Under the pieces are notes generated by a model. That model was not told the origin of the DNA. It saw nothing but the letters and a program-made list of their open reading frames with translations, and did not search any database. A stretch of 64,000 nucleotides of DNA from Aliibacillus thermotolerans (lineage in GTDB: Bacteria; Bacillota; Bacilli; Bacillales; Marinococcaceae), in contig NZ_WKJG01000028.1 of the NCBI RefSeq assembly GCF_027853235.1, positions 159,705 through 223,704 on the forward strand, written 5' to 3'. A program made the position numbers and the translations under genes. How positions within the stretch are numbered: position 1 is the stretch's first letter; every line of letters begins with the position of its first letter. Shown here piece by piece: positions 53,969 through 62,809 of the stretch.

Positions 53969-56509
53969 TTATGAATGAGTAACAACAACCGTCAACTGCA
54001 ATAATTCCTCTCCATTTTCATTGACAGCCGTTAACGTTGCTTTTCCTTCTTCTAAAAAAGTAACTCGGCCGTCTTGTTCTATTTGAGCTACTGCTTCATT
54101 AGAAGTGGTCCATGTTTCGTTTTGATGTAGTGAAAATCGGTAAGGAATGTTGGTCACATACGTACCGGTAAAACGAGGACCGAAATTTTCAGTTTCCAAT
54201 TCATTTACCGTAAAGGGAGACGTAGCGTTTGAAAAGGAGTTCACTTTGATTTCTACTTTTCCATCTAAATGAAAAAAGTCGACGATGTGTTGTCTCATAT
54301 AATCAGGTCGTCGCTCTGCAAAACGTTCCATCAGACGAATTTCTTTTTCCCATTCTTCCATCGAAGCCGGTGCTTCCCATTTTTCAATGAGATCTGGCAT
54401 CGCCGGTTCGATGGTTGCTTTCATCTCACGAATGAGCGTTTTCGTCCGGTCTGGATCAAACACCGTGTTCATTCGATGGGTAAAACGAGCAACAAATTCA
54501 TTTTTAAAATCTTCTTGTGCAAGCAATGAACGGAAAAGAAGTGTTGCCCATGGAGGATTCGGCCAAGGATCCCCGTTCGGATCCGCCGCCATCGCTAGCG
54601 TATTGTGTTCTTCCATTTCATGTAAATATTCGTCTTTTTCGCGATACATATTATAGCCAAAATCAAGGTCCACTAACAGCCAACGCCACTTCCCATCGCC
54701 ATTTCGATTACGCCAATATAATTGATTATTTCCGGGCCAATCTAGATTACGAGCGTATATGTTCACGATCCAAGTGTCCATAAAATTCTCCAGATCAATA
54801 TGTTCTTTGACGTAACGATAATGGGTTGCATCTTCCAAGCCATTCTTTTGAACATAAGCCATTAACTCATCAAAGGCTTGCCGAGATCCTTTCTTCACTT
54901 CTACATGATTATTTTCTAAAAGGTCTAAATCTCGTTCATTCACGTTGTGAGTCCAACGCATATAGTGGTGATCGTATCTTTCTCGAAGATTATATAAGCC
55001 AAAATATTCACCATTCAAATATACAAGGACCGGCTGATAAGCTTGTGTTTCTACTTCCATGTCCGACACGAGTTGTTGGATCATTGCATCGCGAAACATC
55101 GTTTTATCCCAATCGTTCCCGGAATTTCTTAATATGAGCCGTTTGAATGCTCGAGGGCCATCCTCTCCGAACATAGGATAAGGAAACACGTGTGTGCCAT
55201 AACGATCTCGGGCATAGAGCCGAAAAGATTTCCGATCGTACCCACGGGAAGCTCCTCCATGAATACGAATGCCTGCATCTTGAGAAAAAACAGGAGGTTC
55301 TTTGAAGCCTTTGGGATAATAAGAGACGTGCACTTTTCTTTCCCAATCACGACCTTCTTGCATGAAATTCCCTGACAAGTTCGGATTCGGTGCGTCGGGA
55401 TCAAAATGCTTTCCCTTTGCATAAATCCCTTTTTCATCCCCAAAGAGGTCGTCAGGATTCATCGATAAATGAAGGACAGGTAGGTCACCACTTGGGGACT
55501 CACCGAAAAAATACGTTTTTGTTAATGTATCTCCACTTTGTTGATCAGGAGTGAATAATTTGGCCCGCAACACCGTTGTCTCTTCAATTGTAATCGGATC
55601 TGCATCTTTCGGATGTTCGTTTCTTTGGTTGTAAGCTTTAGAAGCAGCGGTTGGTTCACTGCCATCCAAAGTGTAGCGAATAATTCCATCTTTATAATCG
55701 CTCAAAAGCCGCACTTTAATTGGCTGTTCATAGGTGCCGCTTTCCACGGATGCTTCCACTCGTAAACGAGGATCGGAAATATCAATGTCACTTGTGTTCT
55801 CATATAAATAAATAATCGTCTCATCTACTTCAAAAGGATTTCCGCTAATATATACTTGTTCTTTTAATCGTTCTAACGGAGCTAGCGGTGAGAAATCTGA
55901 CACAAGGTTATTGGAAATATCCAATTGTCGCAGTCGTGTTAAAGAAGACAACGGTGCAATGCTTTCCACCCGATTATCCCGCAGGCTTAGCACTTCAAGA
56001 TATGATAATCCTTCCAAAGCCGTAATGTCCGCAATGTGATTCGTATCCGCTTCAAGATGAGTCAACGATGCAATTTCCCGAAGAGGTTCTAGTGATTGAA
56101 TGCTATTGTCAGATACATTTAACTGACGCAAATGTTGTAACGATTGTAGTGGTGAGAGATCACGAATTTGATTTCCTTCCAATGACAGGGATTGCAAGTG
56201 CTCTAACTCGGAAAGAGGCGTCAAATCTTGAATTTGGTTGTGATTTGCCGACAACTCTCGTAAATTAGGGAATTTTTTTAAGTCAGTGAGACTAGTGATA
56301 TGTTGATTGCTAATGTCGAGCGATGTGATTTCCTTTAAATGTTCTTTGGTAACAACAGTTCCCTCTCCTACTTCTGCTTGTACCATTGCTTCCACGCCAG
56401 GTTCTTCAAACGTTACCGTGCTAGAAGGAGCAATAAAATAAGCAGCAATCACGATCATGATGATCAGCGCGATTCCAGCAAGAAGGAATTGCCATTTTTG
56501 TTTTTTCAT
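53969..56509 (-). CDS. Membrane-anchored LRR - chitobiase-C-like - CotH kinase - Ig-like protein
   Basis: An 846-residue extracytoplasmic protein. N-terminal signal-anchor (about 7-27); seven internalin-type leucine-rich repeats of 22 residues (about 60-215, LxxLxxLxxNxIxDLxPL); a chitobiase/beta-hexosaminidase C-terminal-like domain (about 255-337, RYTLDGSEPT); a CotH kinase domain (about 345-735, with IRIHGGASR, RDAMIQQLV, YLNGEYFGLYNLRERYD, DWPGNNQ and the metal motif LVDLDFGYN at about 612-620); and a C-terminal Big_2-like domain (about 796-843). CotH proteins are atypical kinases of spore-coat or extracellular proteins. The start overlaps the upstream paralogue's stop by four bases. Confidence 0.88.
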   Translation of the reverse strand: MKKQKWQFLLAGIALIIMIVIAAYFIAPSSTVTFEEPGVEAMVQAEVGEGTVVTKEHLKEITSLDISNQHITSLTDLKKFPNLRELSANHNQIQDLTPLSELEHLQSLSLEGNQIRDLSPLQSLQHLRQLNVSDNSIQSLEPLREIASLTHLEADTNHIADITALEGLSYLEVLSLRDNRVESIAPLSSLTRLRQLDISNNLVSDFSPLAPLERLKEQVYISGNPFEVDETIIYLYENTSDIDISDPRLRVEASVESGTYEQPIKVRLLSDYKDGIIRYTLDGSEPTAASKAYNQRNEHPKDADPITIEETTVLRAKLFTPDQQSGDTLTKTYFFGESPSGDLPVLHLSMNPDDLFGDEKGIYAKGKHFDPDAPNPNLSGNFMQEGRDWERKVHVSYYPKGFKEPPVFSQDAGIRIHGGASRGYDRKSFRLYARDRYGTHVFPYPMFGEDGPRAFKRLILRNSGNDWDKTMFRDAMIQQLVSDMEVETQAYQPVLVYLNGEYFGLYNLRERYDHHYMRWTHNVNERDLDLLENNHVEVKKGSRQAFDELMAYVQKNGLEDATHYRYVKEHIDLENFMDTWIVNIYARNLDWPGNNQLYWRNRNGDGKWRWLLVDLDFGYNMYREKDEYLHEMEEHNTLAMAADPNGDPWPNPPWATLLFRSLLAQEDFKNEFVARFTHRMNTVFDPDRTKTLIREMKATIEPAMPDLIEKWEAPASMEEWEKEIRLMERFAERRPDYMRQHIVDFFHLDGKVEIKVNSFSNATSPFTVNELETENFGPRFTGTYVTNIPYRFSLHQNETWTTSNEAVAQIEQDGRVTFLEEGKATLTAVNENGEELLQLTVVVTHS

Positions 56510-59229
56510 TCTTCTCCTCCCCTTCCGTCATCTGTCACTTGAACCCGTATAATTTCCTCAAACGAATTTCCTCGCTTTTTCGTTAAGAGAACGTCGCCAG
56601 TTTCTTCGGCTCGAGCGCTTGAATCATTTTCATCAATTGCTACAATCGCTTCATCACTTGTTAACCAAGGCCCGCCATCTAAGGGTATTTCTTCTCCCAC
56701 TGCTAATTTCTTCTCCGTTATATCGTAATGATTGACTAAAATCTTAATTTCCCCTAATGGTTCTCCTGCTTCATTTGCAATATCAAGGGTTGCCTCTCCT
56801 TCTTCTTTTAATGTGAGCGTATTGGATTGTTCATCTACAAAAGCAACAGAAGGATTACTCGATGTTATTTGCACGCGTTTTCCTTCATATTCTAGCGGAA
56901 GGGCAACATTTGTCATCCAGTAAAACGTGCCGCAACAAGTATCTTCTCGTAAACAAAGGTTACGCCCTCCAACGGACAAGTGCGCTGCCAGTTTCGCATC
57001 CATTGTCACTTTTCCAACTCCATCTAATCCGAAGTAATCAGCGAGATGAAGCCGCACGTAATGAGGACGCTCTACTGCAAACTGTTTCATTATTTCTATA
57101 TTGGACTGCCATGCTTCCATCGATGGAATCGTTTCCCAACGCTCCATATGGGCAGGCATTTCTTTTTCTATCCGTTTTCTAAACATATCAAGTTGACGTT
57201 CGATTCGTTCCGGAGCAAACACGCTATCCGCATATACCATCATCCGTTGAATAAATTGATCTTTTACTGCTTCATTTTCTAGAAGAGAACGTAATACTAA
57301 CGTAGACCAGTCAGGATTTGGCATCGCATCGTTTCCCGCTTCCGTTGCTTGTTGCAAAGAATGATGACGATACGCATCTGGACCTCCGAAACGTCCGAAG
57401 CCAAAATCTAAATCATACAGAAGCCAGCGCCATTTACTATCCTTTGCCGTCCGGTCTTGATACATTTGATGATTATTTCCGGGCCAATCCGTGTTACGAA
57501 CGTAAATTTGAGTGATGAAATAGTCAAGGGCATGGTCAATATCAATCATTTCTTCAACATAAGCAAAGTGTTCGTCATTTTTCAAATCATGTTCACGCAA
57601 GTAGTCCATGAGACGCGCCCATTCATGGCTTCTTCCTGATTGAATTTCTCCGTTATTTTCAATGTGATCGAGATTTTCTTTTTTAATGCCGTGCACCGTC
57701 TCAAAGTAATCTTCGTCAAACCGTTCACGGATGTTATAAATTCCCCAATATTCCCCATTTACATATAAGACCGCCGGCTCGTACAACTGGGTCTCCACAT
57801 TTAAGTAAGGACGGACCAATTCTTGCAAAAATCCATCACGAAAAAAAGTTTTGTTATAATCATTGCCTGAGTTACGTAATAAGAAGGTCTTAAAATGGGA
57901 AGTTTCCTCTTCTCCAAAGAGAGGATAGCTGATGACGTCATTTCCGTAACTGTCCCGCGCATAAATCCGAAAAGACTTTTGTTCGTTGGCGCGTGATTCT
58001 CCTCCATGAATACGAATGCCGACTCGCTGAGAGAAAGCGCGTCGATGATCTTCCGAAAACAATTCTAGTTTTGCTTCCCTTTCCCATTCTCTTCCTCTCA
58101 TCGCATAGTTTCCTGTACTAGACGGGCTGCTTGTTTTTCGATTAAAATTCACTCCCGGCACGTAAATTCCTTTTTCTTCATCAAACAAGTGGTCCGGATC
58201 TGTACTTAAAGAAAAAACCGGTAAATCATGGTCCACGTGAAATAAATACGTTTCCCTCACTTCTTCTCCTGTCGTTCCATCTGGCAGAATAGCGACTGCA
58301 GACAAGACAGTATTTTCAGTAATGGTAATTGGTTCTTCATATAAGGTGGAATGTTCATCGGGTGTTGAACCGTCTAACGTATAAAAGATGCGCGCTTCCG
58401 ATTCATAAGGAAGAGATAGTGTCACTGTCACGCTTTCATCCTTGATTCCGCCTCTTTCCGAAACATCAACAAACAGCGCTAATTCTCCGATGTCTGAAGC
58501 TTGCAGTCGATCGGCATAGGAAAGAATGGGACGAATACTTTCAATCGGGTTCCCTGCAATGCGTAATTCTTTCACTAAATGTGTATGATTCGCAATTGGA
58601 TCTAACTGCGTAATATTGTTATAACTAATATCTAACGCTTGTAATGTTGTTACTTGCTGTAAAGGGTCAATGGAAGTGATTTGATTTCCTTTAGCATATA
58701 ATGTTTTAAGATAAGATAGATTCGTCAATGGTTCGAGAGAATGAATCAGATTGTGATTCATATTTAATGTCTGTAAATGCCCTAACTCCTTTACAGGACG
58801 AATATCCGTCAGGCGATTGTGTTCTAAAGAAAGGTGTTCCAATGACGGATTTTGCAAACTATCAATAGATTCCAATTGATTGTAACTAAGATCTAACGAT
58901 GTTAAGTTCCGCAATTTCGAAAGTGGTGATAAATCTTCTATGTGATTATGAGATAAGTTTAATTCTCGAAGATTTGATAAATATTCAATACCTTCTAATG
59001 AAGTTAGGTGACGATCGGACAAGTCTAACGATTCTATTTGGCGAAGGGCAACAGTGGGATCGCTATCATCTACTTCGATTTGTGCTGCGTCTAATATAGC
59101 TTCTTCTAATTCTTTATCAAGAAAGGTTAGTGTTGATTCTACACGTTGTTCCGAGAACCAATACACACCTCCGATGAAAAGAAGAAGAGCAATAATAAGA
59201 ATGGTTACTTTTCCATATGTACGTTTCAT
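56506..59229 (-). CDS. Membrane-anchored LRR - chitobiase-C-like - CotH kinase - Ig-like protein, paralogue
   Basis: A 907-residue paralogue of its downstream neighbour with the same order: signal-anchor (about 8-25), eight leucine-rich repeats (about 62-235), chitobiase-C-like domain (about 262-332, FYTLDGSTPD), CotH kinase (about 340-735, with IRIHGGESR, RDGFLQELV, YVNGEYWGIYNIRERFDEDYF and LYDLDFGFG at about 604-612), then two Ig-like segments (about 785-900). It differs by a cysteine cluster at 759-766 (CLREDTCC). The tandem pair is translationally coupled (ATGA). The pair lies where folC usually precedes comC and is followed by insertion sequences, so it is probably accessory. Confidence 0.88.
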   Translation of the reverse strand: MKRTYGKVTILIIALLLFIGGVYWFSEQRVESTLTFLDKELEEAILDAAQIEVDDSDPTVALRQIESLDLSDRHLTSLEGIEYLSNLRELNLSHNHIEDLSPLSKLRNLTSLDLSYNQLESIDSLQNPSLEHLSLEHNRLTDIRPVKELGHLQTLNMNHNLIHSLEPLTNLSYLKTLYAKGNQITSIDPLQQVTTLQALDISYNNITQLDPIANHTHLVKELRIAGNPIESIRPILSYADRLQASDIGELALFVDVSERGGIKDESVTVTLSLPYESEARIFYTLDGSTPDEHSTLYEEPITITENTVLSAVAILPDGTTGEEVRETYLFHVDHDLPVFSLSTDPDHLFDEEKGIYVPGVNFNRKTSSPSSTGNYAMRGREWEREAKLELFSEDHRRAFSQRVGIRIHGGESRANEQKSFRIYARDSYGNDVISYPLFGEEETSHFKTFLLRNSGNDYNKTFFRDGFLQELVRPYLNVETQLYEPAVLYVNGEYWGIYNIRERFDEDYFETVHGIKKENLDHIENNGEIQSGRSHEWARLMDYLREHDLKNDEHFAYVEEMIDIDHALDYFITQIYVRNTDWPGNNHQMYQDRTAKDSKWRWLLYDLDFGFGRFGGPDAYRHHSLQQATEAGNDAMPNPDWSTLVLRSLLENEAVKDQFIQRMMVYADSVFAPERIERQLDMFRKRIEKEMPAHMERWETIPSMEAWQSNIEIMKQFAVERPHYVRLHLADYFGLDGVGKVTMDAKLAAHLSVGGRNLCLREDTCCGTFYWMTNVALPLEYEGKRVQITSSNPSVAFVDEQSNTLTLKEEGEATLDIANEAGEPLGEIKILVNHYDITEKKLAVGEEIPLDGGPWLTSDEAIVAIDENDSSARAEETGDVLLTKKRGNSFEEIIRVQVTDDGRGGEE

Positions 59230-59337
59230 TCACTTCGACTCCCTTCTCTGTGCCCGAGCGTTTTGCAAAGTTCATACCGTTGAAATTATAGCAAAAAAGA
59301 AGCGGAGTGACTATGCACTCCCGTTGTGTTTCATACT

Positions 59338-60480
59338 TCTTTGTGAACTGCTCCCACCACTTATCAACCTTACGGTTTGATTGAAGTGGGGGCTTCTCGG
59401 GTAATCCCGTCTAATGACAGAAAATTGACCGAGCGAACCCTCTCGTTCCGAAAGTTATTATTCTTTATGCTAATAAGCGTAATCCTTCATTTCTGATATT
59501 GATTGCTGAATTGTGATCACGATCTAATACAAAACCGCAAGAACATTCATATACACGTTCAGACAATGGCATTTCTTTTTCCTTGCCGCAACATGAACAT
59601 TTCTTAGTAGAAGGAAACCACTTATCAATTTGCACAAGTTGCTTCCCTTGTTCTTTTAGCTTGTATTCTAAGAAGCTTGTGAACATACCCCAACCGTTAT
59701 CATGAACGCTTTTTCCAAAGTTGAGAGCTTGAGACATACCTTTCATGTCTAAATCCTCAATAATCACAGCGTCATAGGTTATCGCTAATTCTTTTGACTT
59801 GTGATGAAGGAAGTCTCTGCGTTGATTCGCTGTCTTTTCATGCAGCTTAGCTACTTTTAGACGCTGCTTTTCCCATCGTGCAGAACCTTTCTTTCTTCGG
59901 GAAAGTATTCGTTGTGCTTTTGCTAACTTGTCTAAGGCTTGTCGATAGTACCGTGGGTAATTGGCTTTCTCACCCTGTTCACTCTCGACATATAGACCAT
60001 CCATAGCAAAATCTAAGCCAACAACTTTCTGAATTTTTACTGACTGAATATCTTTCTCGTATTCTGTCAAAATCGAAATATAGTATTTGCCTGTCTTTGT
60101 TTTAGAAATCGTACAAGATTTGATTTTATAATCAGCAGGTATTTCTCTATGCTGCTTCAATTTTATTGGCTTTTTGATTTTTGGCAGTTTAATATGACCA
60201 TTTTCCAGCTTAATATTGCCGTTGACCATGTTGGTTGTATAAGATTGTTTCTTTTTCTTGCTTTTGAATCTAGGAAACTCCGCACGACCTTCAAAAAAGT
60301 TCTTATAAGCATTTTGCAAATGGATCTGTGCGTTTGCTAAAGCTAAAGAATCCACTTCTTTTAGGAATGGAAATTCATCTTTATACTTTGCTGGTGTCGG
60401 GAACTTTTGCTCCTGAATTATTCATACTTCCAATGAAGATTTAATTTGATACCAAATCCAATGATTTTTTGTTATCTAAA
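59338..60480 (-). mobile_element. IS200/IS605-type element remnant: tnpB with intact right end, left end lost
   Basis: The tnpB gene is followed by a typical IS605-group right end, with a long stem (CCCACTTCAATCAAACC paired with GGTTGATAAGTGGTGGG, 59353-59390) ending at AGCAGTTCAC near 59340. This region is expected to encode the guide (omega/re) RNA. No tnpA and no left end are found. Confidence 0.65.
59465..60355 (-). CDS. tnpB: TnpB RNA-guided nuclease, N-terminally truncated
   Basis: The 296-residue frame begins at GTG inside a frame that stays open to about 60427 and codes for a normal TnpB stretch (TPAKYKDEFPFLKEVDSLAL). The first 50-60 residues of the family (recognition-lobe start) are missing. 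The RuvC triad is intact: Asp in VVGLDFAMDG, Glu in VIIEDLDMKGM, Asp in DRDHNSAIN; the zinc ribbon CSCCGK...CSCGF is also intact. TnpB proteins cut DNA with an RNA encoded at the element's right end, which is still present downstream. The truncation probably makes this copy inactive. Confidence 0.85.
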   Translation of the reverse strand: MDSLALANAQIHLQNAYKNFFEGRAEFPRFKSKKKKQSYTTNMVNGNIKLENGHIKLPKIKKPIKLKQHREIPADYKIKSCTISKTKTGKYYISILTEYEKDIQSVKIQKVVGLDFAMDGLYVESEQGEKANYPRYYRQALDKLAKAQRILSRRKKGSARWEKQRLKVAKLHEKTANQRRDFLHHKSKELAITYDAVIIEDLDMKGMSQALNFGKSVHDNGWGMFTSFLEYKLKEQGKQLVQIDKWFPSTKKCSCCGKEKEMPLSERVYECSCGFVLDRDHNSAINIRNEGLRLLA

Positions 60481-60611
60481 CAAGTAAGAGCTGTTAATTT
60501 CGATAAACGTGATTAATGATAAAGGTGAATGGCAGTAAAATCCTGATTTAGGGCATACTAGCCCCTTGGTCTTTCATCCTTTTAAAAAACAGCGGATTAA
60601 CCCCCTAATTT
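60481..60611. other. Spacer between tnpB remnant and IS3-family element
   Basis: No gene. It does not continue the symporter fragment found on the other side of the IS3 element, so that insertion was followed by further rearrangement. Confidence 0.4.
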
Positions 60612-60820
60612 TGGACAATAACACTCTTAATCTTTCTTTATTGTAGAAATTCAAAACCACATAGAGCCTTCTTCTTTTGTCCTTTGGACAGGATAGCCAG
60701 TTCTTCCATTCCGTCAAGGGTAAAGGCTTCGCCCGTCGCTACGCGACGCCCCTGACTCCATTTCAGAACGGGCTGTTTGAAAAGATGATGGGACAAAAAG
60801 AAGAAAAAATGAAGGGGGGA

Positions 60821-61704
60821 TCAAACCCGTATCTTTTTGATTCGTGTGTCCCCATCCTTTTGCAGCTTGTAAAATTCTGCTGGAGATAAGTCCAGAATGC
60901 TTGAATGGATGCGATGCTGATTGTAGAAATCCATAAAGGCAGCGATTTCCTTGTACGATTCTCCATATGTTTCAAACTGAAATCTTGATAAACAGTCATC
61001 TTCCAGAATGCGGTGGAAGGACTCGATATGGGCGTTCATATTGGGTGTTTTGGGTGGTATTCGTTCATGTTCCATGCCGGTTTTCTCACAGAACTGCCCA
61101 AAGGTATGAGAAATAAACTGTGGCCCATTGTCTGTCCGCATCACAGGCTTTTCCATTTTTGTTCGTATTGTTGGCGTTTTAATAAGGATCGGCTCAGTGT
61201 CTGGATGGCATCGTTCGCATTACACCTTAAACCGATGTGGTAGTCGATGATGGAACGATCGTACACATCAATGATGGAGAAGATAAAAAGAAAACGGTCT
61301 TCCCCTTCGATATAGCCGTATTTAATATCCGCTTCCCACAATTGATTGGAACCTGTAATAGACCGGTTGCGTGCTAGTTTCCTAGGATACGAAACTTTCT
61401 TCCTTCTTTGGGGACGTAAGATATCCAGCTCCTCACAAAGGCGATATACCTTCTTTTTATTGATCCTAAGCTTATATTTTCGTTGAAGGAGTACCGTTAG
61501 TTTGCGATAGCCATATCCATGACATTCGCCAGCTATTTCTTCCAGTAGAAATTCCTTGATCTGGTCATCTGGTATTTTCTTTCCGTCCTCTGTGTTGGAG
61601 TAACCTGGTGCTGGACGCCCCTCACTTACTTTTTTCTCTTCCACGCGATAATTCTTCCGGTAATAGTAGGTGGAACGTGGAATTCTTAGTATCTTTAGCA
61701 CCAT
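60821..61704 (-). pseudogene. IS3-family transposase OrfB, disrupted by a 1-base frameshift
   Basis: DDE transposase of the IS3 family. The first part (61141-61704) carries the HTH_21-like region, WEADIKYG (first Asp) and the rve core to YEQK. The second part (60821-61156) continues in another frame with VMRTDNGPQF (second Asp) and HIESFHRILE (Glu). The break is in an A5 run (plus-strand T 61156-61160): one extra A would restore EQKMEKPVM. All three catalytic residues are preserved. The frame upstream of 61704 is open towards orfA, as expected for a fused OrfAB. Confidence 0.85.
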
Positions 61705-61739
61705 TGTAATCGCATAGCCTTTTTGAATCCATTTGTCGG

Positions 61740-62051
61740 CTATCTCAACTTTTTCAGCAAGTGAGGGTTTTTCTTTTTTATGAGATCTCGCAAAACGGCA
61801 ATTTCCAGGTCTTTTTCGCCTAAAAGCTTCTTGAGTTGATCATTTTCGTTGGAAAGCTGCTTGGAATCCAGGTCGGGTACAACTGATACATCAACTTCAC
61901 CGAAGTGTCCGTTCTTGTACTCCCGCACCCAACGGCATACCATGTTAGGGTTCAGCTCGTAACGGCGTGCCACAACGGATGTTTTTCCCGTTTCCAATGA
62001 CTCTTTGATGACTTGTATTTTAAATTCTTTGGAATGTTTTGTTCGTTTCAT
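61740..62051 (-). CDS. IS3-family OrfA (HTH protein)
   Basis: A 103-residue protein with the helix-turn-helix SKEFKIQVIKESLETGKTSVVARRYELNPNMVCRWVREYK, read in parts, and a C-terminal leucine zipper (LSNENDQLKKLLGEKDLEIAVLRDLI). The classic slippery heptamer A-AAA-AAG (plus-strand 61773-61779) lies near its end. A -1 shift there reads on as KEKPSLAEKVEIADKW into orfB, giving the OrfAB transposase. AAGGAGG precedes the ATG. Confidence 0.88.
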   Translation of the reverse strand: MKRTKHSKEFKIQVIKESLETGKTSVVARRYELNPNMVCRWVREYKNGHFGEVDVSVVPDLDSKQLSNENDQLKKLLGEKDLEIAVLRDLIKKKNPHLLKKLR

Positions 62052-62097
62052 GATGTTAGCCTCCTTAATACATGAATCAGTATATTAAAATTTACTC

Positions 62098-62685
62098 TTA
62101 CTGTCCAAGTTCATTAAGGGGCTTATAAGCAACAACTGCTGCTACAACAACTGCTCCAAAAAGTGGTGCATTTGTTGAGAAAAATAAAGGAATAATTGTG
62201 TCACTATTCTCAACCGTTAATCCAGGTACAAGTCCAGGTGTATGTGCAACCATTCCTATAAATAATGCTCCTAAAGCCATTAACCAAGAATTCCAGAAAG
62301 GTGTAAATATTGATGTTTTTGCTAAAGTCATCGGTGAATTTGCTGAATAAAATTTTTGCCACATATGTGGCATGATCCAAAATCCAAACATTAAACCTAA
62401 TGCTGTCTCTATTATTCCTGGAAAGTTTCCTTTATTCACTAATATTTCAGGTGCTGTTGACTGCAAGTTTACAAATGCATGGAACCCTCCAGCTTTTAGG
62501 ATAAATATAAGTGTAATAACAAATAGTGTTGTGCCAAAGAATATCCCCATGAAAGTGTCTCCCCATGCAGCACCTCTACCTGGAATGTCAACACTAAACT
62601 GTACATATTTTTTAAGGAAATTCATTGATTCAATGAATGTCATATTTAAATTTTTAGTTCCAGATTTACAAATTTTCCTGTGCAC
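62098..62685 (-). pseudogene. Sodium:solute symporter (SSS) gene fragment, truncated at both ends
   Basis: About 185 codons of an SSS-family transporter: GRGAAWGDTFMGIFFGTTLF, the FGFWIMPHMWQKFYSANSPMTLAK signature region (read in parts) and three further hydrophobic segments. The 3' end runs directly into the IS3 inverted repeat at 62107 (the last three codons and the stop are IS sequence). The N-terminal half is missing where the second IS element begins. The sequence is more AT-rich than the core genes. The substrate cannot be inferred. Confidence 0.75.
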
Positions 62686-62744
62686 TTAATTCCATATTCC
62701 TATTATTTTTTTACATCTTTTAGCTACCGCGCTTCGCTTGCTGC

Positions 62745-62796
62745 CCTGCATGTATTGTGACGTTCTAAAAACCAAGAACATCACAATACATGCAGG
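62745..62796. repeat. Long hairpin downstream of orfB
   Basis: The arms CCTGCATGTATTGTGA-c-GTTCT and AGAAC-a-TCACAATACATGCAGG pair over 22 positions with a single mismatch around an 8-base loop. It is much longer than the usual terminator stems in this window. Confidence 0.75.
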
Positions 62797-62809
62797 TTAT
62801 AAAAAGACT

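Larger units (their letters stand above)
60612..62107 (-). mobile_element. IS3-family insertion sequence, frameshifted copy
   Basis: About 1.5 kb between imperfect terminal inverted repeats that both begin TGGACARTAASASTMWWA (60612 on the plus strand; 62107 on the minus strand). It holds orfA and a broken orfB. No clear target duplication is seen. The right end cuts a symporter gene. About 200 bases of non-coding sequence follow orfB, including a TGTCC-TTT-GGACA hairpin. Confidence 0.75.
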
